Source of the DNA: Comamonadaceae bacterium
GTDB taxonomy: Bacteria > Pseudomonadota > Gammaproteobacteria > Burkholderiales > Burkholderiaceae_C
Assembly: GCA_947373105.1 (NCBI GenBank)
Contig: CANBWK010000019.1
Coordinates: 1 to 34,841, forward strand
Direction of reading: 5' to 3'
DNA: 34,841 bases
Shown: in pieces, positions 24,225 to 33,322 of the stretch
Position numbering within the stretch: the stretch's first letter is position 1
How the letters are laid out: every line of letters begins with the position of its first letter
Notes under the pieces: generated by a model
The model's database searches: none
Seen by the model: the letters and a program-made list of their open reading frames with translations, nothing else
Told to the model about the DNA's origin: nothing
Made by a program: the position numbers and the translations under genes

Positions 24225-25982
24225 TCAGTCGTGAGATTTGCTCCCGCGTTCAGCACGTTCTTGTTCTTGCAGACGCAAAATTCGGCGTTGCACTTTACCG
24301 GTCGTGGTCATGGGCAGCGCATCGATGAACTCAATTTCTTTGGGGTACTCATAGGGTGCCAACAAACCCCTCACGTGTTGCTGCAAGTGCGCTTTGACCT
24401 TGTGTTCGAACTCACGAACCGATGACGCTTTTTGTCGTTGGGCCTCAAAATCGGGGGAGAGCACCACATAGGCCTTGACCAAGGCACCACGGTCTTTGTC
24501 GGGCTTGGGCACCACCGCTGCATTGGCCACGGCAGGATGTTTGACGAGGCAGTTTTCAATCTCACCAGGCCCGATGCGGTAGCCGGCAGCTTTGAACATA
24601 TCGTCCGTGCGCCCTTGGTACCAAAGATAGCCGTCGGCGTCGGCTGTGGCCAAATCGCCAGTTCGGCACCAGTCGCCCGTGTATTTCGCCTGGGTAGCGC
24701 CCTCATTGTTCCAATAACCCAGAAAAAACACAGGGTCCGGATAACCGTGCACGTCAAAGCGATTGACAGCCACTTCGCCCAGGGTGCCAGCCGGGCAAAG
24801 TTGCCCCGCTTCATCGATCACCGCCACGAGGTGCCCCGGATAGCCTTTGCCCATGCTGTTGGCGCGGGCTGGCCAAAGTCTCGCGCAATTGCCCACGACG
24901 TAATTGATTTCGGTCTGCCCGAACATTTCGTTCACCGTGACGCCCAGCTCCTGCTCGCAGTAAGCAAACACCGCGTCGCCCACGGCTTCGCCGGCGCTCA
25001 TGATCGCTTGCAAGCGCAGTGCGTAATGTTGCCGAGGATGAGGCACCGCCTTCATCATGGATTTGAGTGCGGTGGGGAACAAAAAGGTGTGCGTCACTTT
25101 GTGGGATTGCAAAATCTCAAAAGCCATTTCAGGACCAAAGCGACCGTTGAAAGCGACGATAGGGCGGCCGAAATACAGGCTGGGCAGCAAGGCATCCATC
25201 AAGCCACCGGTCCAAGCCCAATCAGCGGGAGACCAGAATATAGCTTTTGATTTTTTCTGTCGGTCAAAGGGATCAAAACCGAACCAATTTTGGCTGCACA
25301 CAAAACCCGTCAAATTGCCGATCAGGGCCCGGTGGGGGATCAACGCTCCTTTAGGGTTACCTGTGGTGCCACTGGTGTAGATCAATACAGCCGGGTCTTC
25401 TGCCAAGGTGCGAACGGCTTGAAAGTGGGGCTTTGCTTTGGCCAAAGCCTGATCAAATTGCAGATTCCCCACGCTTGCCGCACCAAGTAAATCGACCCCA
25501 ATCACGGTGTGCAGCGCGGGGCAATCGGCTCGCGCTGCGCTCAAAGCCTCCATGGCGGTGGCATCACATACCGCCACGCGGGCCTGGCTGTCTTGTATGC
25601 GAAAGGACAAAGCCTCCGGCCCAAAAAGCATAGACAGTGGCATGGCCACCGCCCCCATTTGCAAAACCGCCATGTAAGCCACGGCCGTTTCAAAACGCTG
25701 CGGCATGACGATGGCCACACGCTCACCCGGCTTTACGCCCAGGCCTTTGAGTACCTGACTCAATCGGTTGGCCGCTTGCTGTAAATGGGCAAATGTATGG
25801 CTAAGAGGGGGGTGCCCCGGACGGTGCTCACGCACTGCCACACGGGTTGCGGCATCGGGCGCTGCAGCCCAACGGCCGCAACACACCTGGGCCATGTTGA
25901 AATGGCGGTCCACTTTCCAGCCAAACTGGGCGTGCAGGGATGCATACAGGTCGGTTTGATCGTCTTGGCGACTGTCTCTCAT
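24225..25982 (-). CDS. AMP-dependent acyl-CoA synthetase
   Basis: A 585-residue ANL-superfamily enzyme that activates a carboxylic acid with ATP and CoA via an acyl-AMP. The ATP loop is YTSGTTGNPKG (about residues 202-212). Other core motifs are NEMFGQTEINYVVGNC, DWCRTGDLATADADGYLWYQ with the conserved Asp, RTDDMFKAAGYRIGPGEIEN, and the C-terminal catalytic lysine in TTGKVQRRILR (about K563). This is the acetyl-/medium-chain-type layout with a closing C-terminal domain. ATG 25982 has AAGGAG 8 bases before it and is preferred over a longer start at 26060. It is divergent from an alpha/beta hydrolase whose start is only 13 bases away. Chain length of the substrate is not predictable. Confidence 0.92.
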   Translation of the reverse strand: MRDSRQDDQTDLYASLHAQFGWKVDRHFNMAQVCCGRWAAAPDAATRVAVREHRPGHPPLSHTFAHLQQAANRLSQVLKGLGVKPGERVAIVMPQRFETAVAYMAVLQMGAVAMPLSMLFGPEALSFRIQDSQARVAVCDATAMEALSAARADCPALHTVIGVDLLGAASVGNLQFDQALAKAKPHFQAVRTLAEDPAVLIYTSGTTGNPKGALIPHRALIGNLTGFVCSQNWFGFDPFDRQKKSKAIFWSPADWAWTGGLMDALLPSLYFGRPIVAFNGRFGPEMAFEILQSHKVTHTFLFPTALKSMMKAVPHPRQHYALRLQAIMSAGEAVGDAVFAYCEQELGVTVNEMFGQTEINYVVGNCARLWPARANSMGKGYPGHLVAVIDEAGQLCPAGTLGEVAVNRFDVHGYPDPVFFLGYWNNEGATQAKYTGDWCRTGDLATADADGYLWYQGRTDDMFKAAGYRIGPGEIENCLVKHPAVANAAVVPKPDKDRGALVKAYVVLSPDFEAQRQKASSVREFEHKVKAHLQQHVRGLLAPYEYPKEIEFIDALPMTTTGKVQRRILRLQEQERAERGSKSHD

Positions 25983-25995
25983 CTTGTTTCTCCTT

Positions 25996-26925
25996 ATGAT
26001 CGAAAGTATGTACCAAGAAAGACGAATTTCCAGCAGCCAATGGCTGCCCTTACGCGGCATGCGCTACCACCTTCGCACTTGGGGCTCCCCCGTGCCTGGC
26101 ACTCCCCCCCTGGTTTTGGCCCATGGTTGGATGGACGTGGCGGCTTCGTGGCAATTTGTGGTGGACGCCTTGAGCGAAGATTTTGCCAAAGACCGTTACA
26201 TCATCGCACCCGACTGGCGAGGCTATGGTCTGACAGAAGGCCCCCCAACGGACTGCTATTGGCTGCCCGATTACATGGGCGACTTGGACGCTTTGATGGA
26301 CATCTTGAGCCCCGATCAGGCCTTCGACCTGGTGGGTCACAGCATGGGCGGCAATGTGGTCATGCATTACGCGGGCTGCCGACCCGAGCGGATTCGGCGG
26401 CTGGTCAATTTGGAAGGTTTTGGCATGCCCTCCACCCGCCCTTCACAAGCCCCAAAGCGCCTGACACAGTGGCTCAACGAGATCAAAGCCTTGAAGAATG
26501 GCGAATCCGATCTGAGGCCCTACTCTGATGCGAAAGGCGTGGCTGCTCGCTTGATGAAAACGAATAAACGGCTGACCCCAGACAAGGCCGACTGGCTGGC
26601 CCAGCACTGGGCCGCACCCGATGCTGAGGGTCAATGGCGAATTCTGGGTGACCCGGCGCACAAAGTGATCAACCCTTATTTGGGGCGGGTTGAAGAAATA
26701 ATTGAAATCTACAAAAGCATCGCCGCGCCCACCCTGTTCATTGAGGCCTCAGATGATTCCTTGAGCGGCTGGTGGAAAGGCCGGTTCACGCTGGCCGAAT
26801 TCCATGAACGGCTTCTGGCTGTACCCAACTTGAAAAAAGCCTTGGTGCCCGATGCAGGTCACATGCTCCACCACGACCAACCGGCCATGTTGGCTGAATT
26901 GATGGAATCATTTTTGCAGAACTGA
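25996..26925 (+). CDS. Alpha/beta-fold hydrolase
   Basis: A 309-residue alpha/beta hydrolase. Motifs: PPLVLAHGWMDVAASWQFVV (oxyanion strand), PDWRGYGLTEGP, and the nucleophile elbow VGHSMGGNVVMHYA with Ser at about residue 116. The acidic position is probably in FIEASDD, and the catalytic His in PDAGHMLHHDQP. It is cytoplasmic with no signal peptide. The start is uncertain: ATG 25996, ATG 26008 or even 26059 are possible, and none has a good ribosome site because the spacer carries the divergent synthetase gene's site. Substrate unknown; co-regulation with the acyl-CoA synthetase is plausible from the shared promoter region. Confidence 0.85.
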   Translation: MIESMYQERRISSSQWLPLRGMRYHLRTWGSPVPGTPPLVLAHGWMDVAASWQFVVDALSEDFAKDRYIIAPDWRGYGLTEGPPTDCYWLPDYMGDLDALMDILSPDQAFDLVGHSMGGNVVMHYAGCRPERIRRLVNLEGFGMPSTRPSQAPKRLTQWLNEIKALKNGESDLRPYSDAKGVAARLMKTNKRLTPDKADWLAQHWAAPDAEGQWRILGDPAHKVINPYLGRVEEIIEIYKSIAAPTLFIEASDDSLSGWWKGRFTLAEFHERLLAVPNLKKALVPDAGHMLHHDQPAMLAELMESFLQN

Positions 26926-26986
26926 CACCCAAACAGATATCGGAACTGTCTAGAATGCATTCGATTTCATCTTGGCTTTGAATACC

Positions 26987-27547
26987 ATGAACTTTATGCT
27001 GCGCAGCCTGACGGCCCTTATTCCCTCCCTTGCCTTTGGCTTGGGCAGTGCATGGGCACAAAACACGCCCTCTGCCAGTTGGCAAGACAGTCAACCTTGC
27101 CCCGCGTGGTTGGCCGGCGAAGGGGGAACGCCTGCGGCTAATGACAAACGGTGGGACTTGACCTTGTCCCCTTACACACTGCACTGGGGCGGCGATAGTG
27201 GCGAACACAAACCGGTGGTTTTAGCTTCACTCGACAGGGCCTTGGCCGGCAACCGCTTTTGCGGCATGAGCTTGTTCAGCAACTCCTTTGGCCAGCCCAC
27301 GGTCTATGTCTATGCAGGTCAGCGCTGGGACCCTGTGTTTGATAACTCGAAATGGTTCGTCAAAGTCACTGCCGGCATTTTTTATGGCTATGTCGGTAAG
27401 TACAAAGACAAAGTGCCCTTCAACTACAACGGTTTTTCGCCCGGCATCATCCCTTCAATAGGCTATGCATTCAGTCCCACGGACTCGGCTCAACTGCTGG
27501 TTTTGGGCAATGCGGGCCTGATGTTTGCCTACGGCCACCGCTTTTAG
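26987..27547 (+). CDS. PagP-like outer membrane beta-barrel protein
   Basis: A 186-residue protein with a signal peptide (to about residue 25, ending GSAWA-Q) and a small barrel. Its order of motifs recalls the lipid A palmitoyltransferase PagP: a strand with TLHWGG, then FSNSFGQPTVYVYAGQRWDP, KWFVKVTAGIFYGYVGKYKD, VPFNYNGFSPGIIPSIGY, and a C-terminal strand ending FAYGHRF. PagP's catalytic trio is His, Asp, Ser, with the Asp-Ser pair in an FxDSF context; here the pair reads Asn-Ser. If the match is right, this could be a divergent or inactive relative. Similar Burkholderiales proteins are often annotated only as transporters or hypothetical. The 61-base spacer from the hydrolase gives no clear ribosome site; TTG 26972 is an alternative start. 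Confidence 0.65.
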   Translation: MNFMLRSLTALIPSLAFGLGSAWAQNTPSASWQDSQPCPAWLAGEGGTPAANDKRWDLTLSPYTLHWGGDSGEHKPVVLASLDRALAGNRFCGMSLFSNSFGQPTVYVYAGQRWDPVFDNSKWFVKVTAGIFYGYVGKYKDKVPFNYNGFSPGIIPSIGYAFSPTDSAQLLVLGNAGLMFAYGHRF

Positions 27548-27600
27548 GGCTTCAAGCATGAGAAAATCCGTCTCTTTACAGATTCGGATACCTTGACACC

Positions 27601-28705
27601 ATGGACGCAGAACACATCAACCTCATCGGCACCACTTTGACAGACCTGTCCGCCCGGACAGACGAGTTACGGGGGTATCTTTGACTACGATGCAAAGTCA
27701 GAACGGCTGAGAACCGTCAACGCATCCCTCGAAGATCCTTCGGTCTGGAACGACCCCAAAAAAGCCCAGGAACTGGGCAAAGAAAAAAAAGCCCTTGACG
27801 GTGTGGTGGTGACCATCTCCACCCTTACGAGTGAGTTGGCCGACAACCTCGAGCTGTTTGAGATGAGCAAAGAAGATGGCGACGACGCCGGCCTGCTCAC
27901 CATCGAAGTCGAAACCGCCAAACTGGCCAAGCTGGTCGAAGATCTTGAGTTCCGCCGCATGTTCCGCTACGAGGCCGATCCGCTGAACTGCTTTGTCGAC
28001 ATTCAGGCGGGTGCCGGTGGCACCGAAGCTTGTGACTGGGCCAGCATGCTGCTGCGCCAATATCTTCGCTACGCAGAACGCAAAGGCTTTAAAACCACGG
28101 TGGAAGAGGAAACCCCAGGCGACACCGCCGGCATCAAGAGCGCCACGATCAAGATCGAGGGCGAATACGCCTATGGGCTGCTGCGCACCGAAACCGGCGT
28201 GCACCGTTTGGTGCGTAAAAGTCCGTTTGACTCGTCGGGCGGGCGTCACACCTCGTTTGCCTCGCTGTTTGTCTACCCCGAAATTGACGACTCGATCCAG
28301 ATCGATATCAACCCCGCCGATGTGCGCACCGACACCTACCGCGCCAGCGGGGCAGGCGGTCAGCACATCAACAAAACCGACTCGGCGGTGCGCTTGACCC
28401 ACATGCCCACAGGCATTGTGGTGCAGTGCCAGGACGGCCGTAGCCAGCACGGTAACCGTGATATCGCATGGCAGCGCCTGCGCTCGCGTTTGTACGATTT
28501 TGAGATGCGCAAACGCCAAGAAGAGCAACAAAAACTGGAAGACACCAAAACCGATGTAGGCTGGGGTCACCAGATCCGCAGTTACGTGCTGGATAACAGC
28601 CGCATCAAAGACCTGCGCACCAACGTTGAAATTTCAGCCACCCAAAAAGTGCTGGACGGCGATCTGGATGCATTCATCGAAGCTTCACTGAAACAAGGTA
28701 TCTGA
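27601..28705 (+). CDS. prfB: Peptide chain release factor 2 (programmed +1 frameshift)
   Basis: RF2 reads UGA and UAA stop codons and triggers peptide release. The gene is in two frames: 27 codons from ATG 27601 to CTT (27679-27681), then UGA (27682-27684) in frame 0. After a +1 shift, reading resumes with GAC at 27683 and runs to the stop at 28705, giving a 367-residue protein (E. coli 365). The second part holds the stop-reading region [19 protein letters not shown] with the SPF tripeptide and the hydrolysis loop [17 protein letters not shown] with GGQ. Scanning by frame would miss the first part. pepN follows 2 bases downstream, whereas many bacteria have lysS there. Confidence 0.97.
27670..27685 (+). 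other. Programmed +1 frameshift site in prfB
   Basis: CGG GGG TAT CTT TGA C is the standard prfB signal: a Shine-Dalgarno-like G-run 3 bases before the slippery CTT, an in-frame UGA, and a following C that makes UGA a weak stop. RF2 scarcity stalls the ribosome and favours the shift, an autoregulatory loop well known in bacteria. Confidence 0.97.
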
Positions 28706-28707
28706 TC

Positions 28708-31428
28708 ATGAGTGAAGAACACGCCAAGGCGATTCGCCGAGAAGACTACACACCACCCGCATTCTGGATTGACACCGTCGATCTCAGTTTTGACTTGGAC
28801 CCGACCAAAACCCGGGTTCTGAACAAAATGCTCTTGCGCCGCAATGCCGACCTGCCCGCACAAGCGCTCAGGCTGCATGGTGAAGAATTGAACCTCGCCC
28901 GCGTCCTGGTCAATGGGGCAGGCACGTCGTTCAAAATGGACGGCGGGCAATTGGTCTTGGAAAATTTGCCCGAAGGCCCAGAGCCTATTGAGTTGGAAAT
29001 TTTCACAACCTGCAACCCGGCCAAGAACACCAGCCTGACGGGCTTGTACGTCAGCAACGACTCGTTCTTCACACAATGCGAAGCCGAGGGCTTTCGCCGC
29101 ATCACCTACTTTCTGGACCGTCCTGATGTGATGGCCAGTTTCACCGTGACGCTGCGCGCCGACAAGCGCAAGTACCCGGTGCTGCTGTCCAACGGCAACC
29201 TGGTCGAGCAAGGCGACTTGACGGGTGAGGGCAACGAAGGCCGTCACTTTGCCAAGTGGGTTGATCCGCACAAAAAGCCTTGCTACCTGTTTGCCTTGGT
29301 GGCCGGTCAGTTGGTGGCACGTGAGCAGCGCATTTTGAGCCGATCCGGCACCGAGCATTTGCTGCAGGTGTTTGTGCGCCCAGGCGATTTGGACAAAACC
29401 GAACACGCCATGAACTCGCTGATGGCCAGCGTGGCCTGGGACGAAACCCGCTTTGGTTTGCCGCTCGATCTGGAGCGCTTCATGATCGTGGCCACCAGCG
29501 ACTTCAACATGGGCGCCATGGAAAACAAGGGCTTGAATATTTTCAATACCAAGTTGGTCTTGGCGAATCCGGCCACTGCCACCGATGTGGACTTTGGCAA
29601 CATCGAGTCGGTGGTCGGTCACGAATATTTCCACAACTGGACAGGCAACCGCATCACCTGCCGCGATTGGTTTCAGCTCTCGCTCAAAGAAGGTCTGACG
29701 GTTTTTCGCGACCAGGAGTTCAGCCAAGATATGGCTGGCAGTGTCAGCGCCCGTGCCGTGAAGCGCATTGAAGATGTGCGCCTCTTGCGCACCGTGCAGT
29801 TTGCCGAAGACGCAGGCCCCATGGCCCACCCGGTCAGGCCTGACAGCTATGTAGAAATCAATAACTTCTATTCGGTCACGATTTACGAAAAAGGCTCCGA
29901 AGTTGTTCGCATGATGCAAACCTTGGCAAGCTCTGAGGGCGTCTCTTGTCGTGCTGGTTTTGCCCAAGGCATGAAGCTGTACTTTGCACGCCACGACGGT
30001 CAGGCCGTGACCTGCGATGATTTTGCGCAAGCCATTGCCGACGCCAATCCACAGTCCGAATTGGCACGGGTACTGCCTCAGTTCAAGCACTGGTACTCGC
30101 AAGCCGGAACACCACGATTGATGACCCATGGTGAATACAACCCCGAAGCACAAACCTACACGTTGACACTCGCGCAAAGCTGCTTGCCCACGCCAGGTCA
30201 GCCTCATAAGTCGCCCTTTGTGATTCCGGTCAATATGGGTTTACTGAACGCACAAGGCCAGGCCTTGCCCTTGCAGTTGCGGGGTGAAACACAAGCGACT
30301 GGTCACAACCGCACGCTGGTACTCACACAGACCAGCGAAAGCTTTGTCTTTGTCAATGTGGGAAGTGCTCCCGTGCCTTCGCTGTTGCGCGAGTTCAGCG
30401 CCCCGGTACTGCTGGAGGCCAACCTGAGCGATGCAGAGCTGCTGACCTTGCTGGCACACGACAGCGATGCTTTCAACCGCTGGGAGGCGGGTCAACGTCT
30501 GGCACTGAACCGTGCCTTGAACTGTATTCGCACAGGCTCAGATCCCGCGCAAAGCCCGGTGCTCGATGATGCATACATCACTGCCATGCGAGAAGTACTG
30601 CGTCACCCGGATTTGGATTCGGCCTTCAAAGAATTGGCCTTGACTCTGCCTTCGGAAGGTTACATCGCCGAGCAACTCCAAGTGGTCGATCCTCAGCAAG
30701 TCCATGCGGTACGGGAAGCCATGCGTGACCAATTGGCGCAGGCATTGCAAGCCGATTGGGCTTGGGCCTATGAGCAGCATCGTGTCGCTGGGGCCTACAG
30801 TCCTGATGCAGTTTCGGCAGGCCGACGCGCCTTGAGCGGAATGGCTTTGTCCATGCTGTGCATTGCCGCCCGAACTTCCGGCGATGGCGTTTGGCCAGGC
30901 AAGGCTTACCAAGCTTTCAAGGAAGCACACAACATGACCGACCGGTTCAACGCCTTGAGTGCCTTGGTGGTCAGTCGGCATGCCTTGGCCAAAGATGCGC
31001 TGGCCAAATTCCACGCCTTGTTCAAAGACGAGGCTTTGGTCATTGACAAGTGGTTTGCCCTGCAAGCCGCTGCGCCCGACCACGGGGGGCAGGTCTTGCC
31101 TTCGGTACGTTTGCTGATGCAGCACCCCGACTTCACATTGCGCAACCCCAACCGAGCGCGCAGCCTGATCTTCAGCTACTGCAGTGCCAACCCTGCAGCC
31201 TTTCATCGCACAGATGCCGCGGGCTATGTGTTCTGGAGCGAGCGCGTCATGGAACTGGACGCGATGAATCCGCAAGTGGCGGCCCGATTGGCACGCGCAA
31301 TGGACCGATGGCGCAAGCTGGCCCCAGCCTACCGCAGCGCCGCTCAAATGGCGCTCGAACGCGTTGCAGCCAAGGCCGACTTGTCCAACGATGTTCGCGA
31401 GGTGATCACCCGCGCTTTGGCTGAGTAA
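28708..31428 (+). CDS. pepN: Aminopeptidase N (M1 zinc metallopeptidase)
   Basis: A 906-residue M1 aminopeptidase, cytoplasmic, removing N-terminal residues from peptides. The exopeptidase motif GAMENKG (about residues 269-275) and the zinc site HEYFHNW (first His at residue 305) with the second Glu in [13 protein letters not shown] are intact. The C-terminal helical half (about residues 560-906) is of the E. coli PepN type (DUF3458-like segments such as [40 protein letters not shown]). The length is close to E. coli PepN (870). ATG 28708 follows prfB by 2 bases, with fbp 28 bases downstream, so a prfB-pepN-fbp transcript is plausible. Confidence 0.97.
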   Translation: MSEEHAKAIRREDYTPPAFWIDTVDLSFDLDPTKTRVLNKMLLRRNADLPAQALRLHGEELNLARVLVNGAGTSFKMDGGQLVLENLPEGPEPIELEIFTTCNPAKNTSLTGLYVSNDSFFTQCEAEGFRRITYFLDRPDVMASFTVTLRADKRKYPVLLSNGNLVEQGDLTGEGNEGRHFAKWVDPHKKPCYLFALVAGQLVAREQRILSRSGTEHLLQVFVRPGDLDKTEHAMNSLMASVAWDETRFGLPLDLERFMIVATSDFNMGAMENKGLNIFNTKLVLANPATATDVDFGNIESVVGHEYFHNWTGNRITCRDWFQLSLKEGLTVFRDQEFSQDMAGSVSARAVKRIEDVRLLRTVQFAEDAGPMAHPVRPDSYVEINNFYSVTIYEKGSEVVRMMQTLASSEGVSCRAGFAQGMKLYFARHDGQAVTCDDFAQAIADANPQSELARVLPQFKHWYSQAGTPRLMTHGEYNPEAQTYTLTLAQSCLPTPGQPHKSPFVIPVNMGLLNAQGQALPLQLRGETQATGHNRTLVLTQTSESFVFVNVGSAPVPSLLREFSAPVLLEANLSDAELLTLLAHDSDAFNRWEAGQRLALNRALNCIRTGSDPAQSPVLDDAYITAMREVLRHPDLDSAFKELALTLPSEGYIAEQLQVVDPQQVHAVREAMRDQLAQALQADWAWAYEQHRVAGAYSPDAVSAGRRALSGMALSMLCIAARTSGDGVWPGKAYQAFKEAHNMTDRFNALSALVVSRHALAKDALAKFHALFKDEALVIDKWFALQAAAPDHGGQVLPSVRLLMQHPDFTLRNPNRARSLIFSYCSANPAAFHRTDAAGYVFWSERVMELDAMNPQVAARLARAMDRWRKLAPAYRSAAQMALERVAAKADLSNDVREVITRALAE

Positions 31429-31456
31429 ATCTGCACAGTCAACCCAAGGAATCAAC

Positions 31457-32479
31457 ATGTCCAAAGCCGTCTCCCTGTCACGCTACCTGGTCGAAGAACA
31501 ACGCCTTCGCGGCAAAATTCCTGCTCAACTGCGCTTGCTTTTAGAGGTGGTTGCCCGTGCCTGCAAAGGCATCAGTCACGCGGTCAATAAGGGCGCCTTG
31601 GGCGATGCCATGGGCAGCGCCGGCAGTGAGAATGTGCAAGGCGAAGTACAGAAAAAACTCGACATCATTGCCAATGAAGTACTGATCGAAGCCAACGAAT
31701 GGGGCGGCCATTTGGCCGCCATGGCCTCAGAAGAAATGGACAGCATTTACGTGGTGCCTAATCGCTACCCGCAAGGCGAATACTTGTTGTTGTTTGATCC
31801 CTTGGATGGCTCGAGCAACATCGATGTCAACGTCAGCATTGGCACCATCTTCAGCGTGTTGCAAAAAACAGAAAGCGCCGCGGTCAGCGAGCAAGACTTC
31901 TTGCAAACCGGTGCAAGCCAAGTAGCCGCCGGCTACTGCGTCTATGGTCCGCAAACCACGCTGGTGCTGACGGTAGGTGACGGCGTGGTCATGTTCACCC
32001 TCGACAGGGAACAGGGCTCATTTTTGTTGACGCAAGAAAACGTTCAAATCCCCCAAGACACGCAAGAATTTGCCATCAATATGAGCAACATGCGTCACTG
32101 GGCACCGCCAGTCAAACGCTATGTAGACGAATGCCTGCAAGGCCAAGAAGGCGTTCGAGGCAAAAATTTCAACATGCGATGGATTGCCAGCATGGTGGCC
32201 GACGTGCACCGCATTTTGATGCGCGGTGGTATTTTCATGTACCCCTGGGACCAACGTGAACCGAACAAGCCGGGCAAGCTGCGCCTGTTATACGAAGCCA
32301 ACCCGATGAGCTGGTTGATCGAGCAAGCGGGCGGGGCCGCGACCAACGGGCGTCAACGGATTCTGGACATTCAACCTACTCAACTGCATGAGCGGGTCAG
32401 TGTGGTGCTCGGCTCTAAAAATGAAGTAGACCGCGTAACCGCTTACCACGCCGATGGATCGGCTGGTTTTACCGCGTGA
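31457..32479 (+). CDS. fbp: Fructose-1,6-bisphosphatase class 1
   Basis: A 340-residue class I FBPase hydrolysing fructose-1,6-bisphosphate to fructose-6-phosphate in gluconeogenesis. Key motifs: [20 protein letters not shown] (early metal/AMP region), [12 protein letters not shown], and [20 protein letters not shown], the metal- and phosphate-binding DPxDGSSN signature. Others are the C-terminal [20 protein letters not shown] and the [13 protein letters not shown] segment. AAGGAA precedes the ATG. Its last 11 bases overlap the 3' end of the convergent ModA-like gene. Confidence 0.97.
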   Translation: MSKAVSLSRYLVEEQRLRGKIPAQLRLLLEVVARACKGISHAVNKGALGDAMGSAGSENVQGEVQKKLDIIANEVLIEANEWGGHLAAMASEEMDSIYVVPNRYPQGEYLLLFDPLDGSSNIDVNVSIGTIFSVLQKTESAAVSEQDFLQTGASQVAAGYCVYGPQTTLVLTVGDGVVMFTLDREQGSFLLTQENVQIPQDTQEFAINMSNMRHWAPPVKRYVDECLQGQEGVRGKNFNMRWIASMVADVHRILMRGGIFMYPWDQREPNKPGKLRLLYEANPMSWLIEQAGGAATNGRQRILDIQPTQLHERVSVVLGSKNEVDRVTAYHADGSAGFTA

Positions 32480-33242
32480 TGGGCTTGAGGCCTCGCTTGA
32501 CATAAACCGAAGCAGCTTCAGGGGATTGCAAAAATGCGATCCATGATTTCGCAGCATCCGCCACTTTGGTGTCTGCGCCCAGCCCTGCGGTGTAAGTGGT
32601 GATGTTGTTGTACGCGCCGGGGGGTGCACCCATGAGGTCAACACCTTGCACGGCCAGGACTTCAGGCTCTTGCTGAACGGCCAAATCGGCTTCCCCGTTC
32701 ACCACGAGCACGGCGGCATTGCCACTGGCCGGCGGAAACTTGGCCTTGGCCTGAATGGCTTGTGCAATGCCCATCTGCTCGAGGGTCTTGGCAAAAAAAA
32801 CACCGCTCGCGCCCCCGAAAGCGGGGTTGGAGTAAGCAATGGCCCTGGCCTGCAGCAAGGTCTGTTTGTAGGCCTCAGGCGTGGAAATGTCGACCTTGGG
32901 CGCGCCTTGCTTGACCACCACCGCCATACCCGAACTCGAAAAATGGGTGTTGGAACCTGCGATGGCCTTGCCTTCTTTGACCATGGCATCCAAGCTTTGT
33001 TCAGTCAGCACCAACACATCGGCATTTTCGCCAGTTTGAATGCGTTTGACCAACACCGCTGCAGTGGCCCAGGTGATGTTGAGCTTGTGGCCACTGATCT
33101 TCTCAAACTTTGGGGTCAATTCTTCGAGTGCGGCCTGCACCCCGATGGTGCTGAAGACCTTGATGTCGGCTGCAGCGACCCCACTCGCATGCAAGAAGAC
33201 GCAGGCAAAAACCGCTGACAGGCGAGGGAAGAAAAAAGTCAT
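32469..33242 (-). CDS. ModA-family periplasmic substrate-binding protein
   Basis: A 257-residue extracytoplasmic solute-binding protein with a signal peptide (about residues 1-24, ending GVAA-A). It is of the ModA/molybdate type: [20 protein letters not shown] at the start of the mature chain, [20 protein letters not shown], a Ser-rich hinge [19 protein letters not shown], and [20 protein letters not shown]. The anion-contacting Ser and hinge residues appear partly altered ([11 protein letters not shown]), so molybdate is not assured. No modB or modC is adjacent, an orphan arrangement often seen for tungstate-, sulfonate- or unknown-ligand relatives. ATG 33242 with AAGGAC upstream is preferred over 33281. 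Its 3' end overlaps fbp by 11 bases. Confidence 0.85.
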   Translation of the reverse strand: MTFFFPRLSAVFACVFLHASGVAAADIKVFSTIGVQAALEELTPKFEKISGHKLNITWATAAVLVKRIQTGENADVLVLTEQSLDAMVKEGKAIAGSNTHFSSSGMAVVVKQGAPKVDISTPEAYKQTLLQARAIAYSNPAFGGASGVFFAKTLEQMGIAQAIQAKAKFPPASGNAAVLVVNGEADLAVQQEPEVLAVQGVDLMGAPPGAYNNITTYTAGLGADTKVADAAKSWIAFLQSPEAASVYVKRGLKPITR

Positions 33243-33322
33243 GGCGAAGTCCTTTCGTGGAAAGAGGGAGAGTAGGGCCATGATATAGCTTGATCAGGAA
33301 GGCGTTCCTCACTGAGCCCCAT

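Noticed and set aside
28582..30207. 541-residue minus-strand open frame over prfB/pepN
   Set aside because: Antisense to the zinc-site half of pepN, composition as expected from a shadow frame (many His, Gln, Val, Arg), no recognisable domain.
30538..31464. 308-residue minus-strand open frame over the 3' half of pepN
   Set aside because: Shadow of pepN with no motifs and no start signal.
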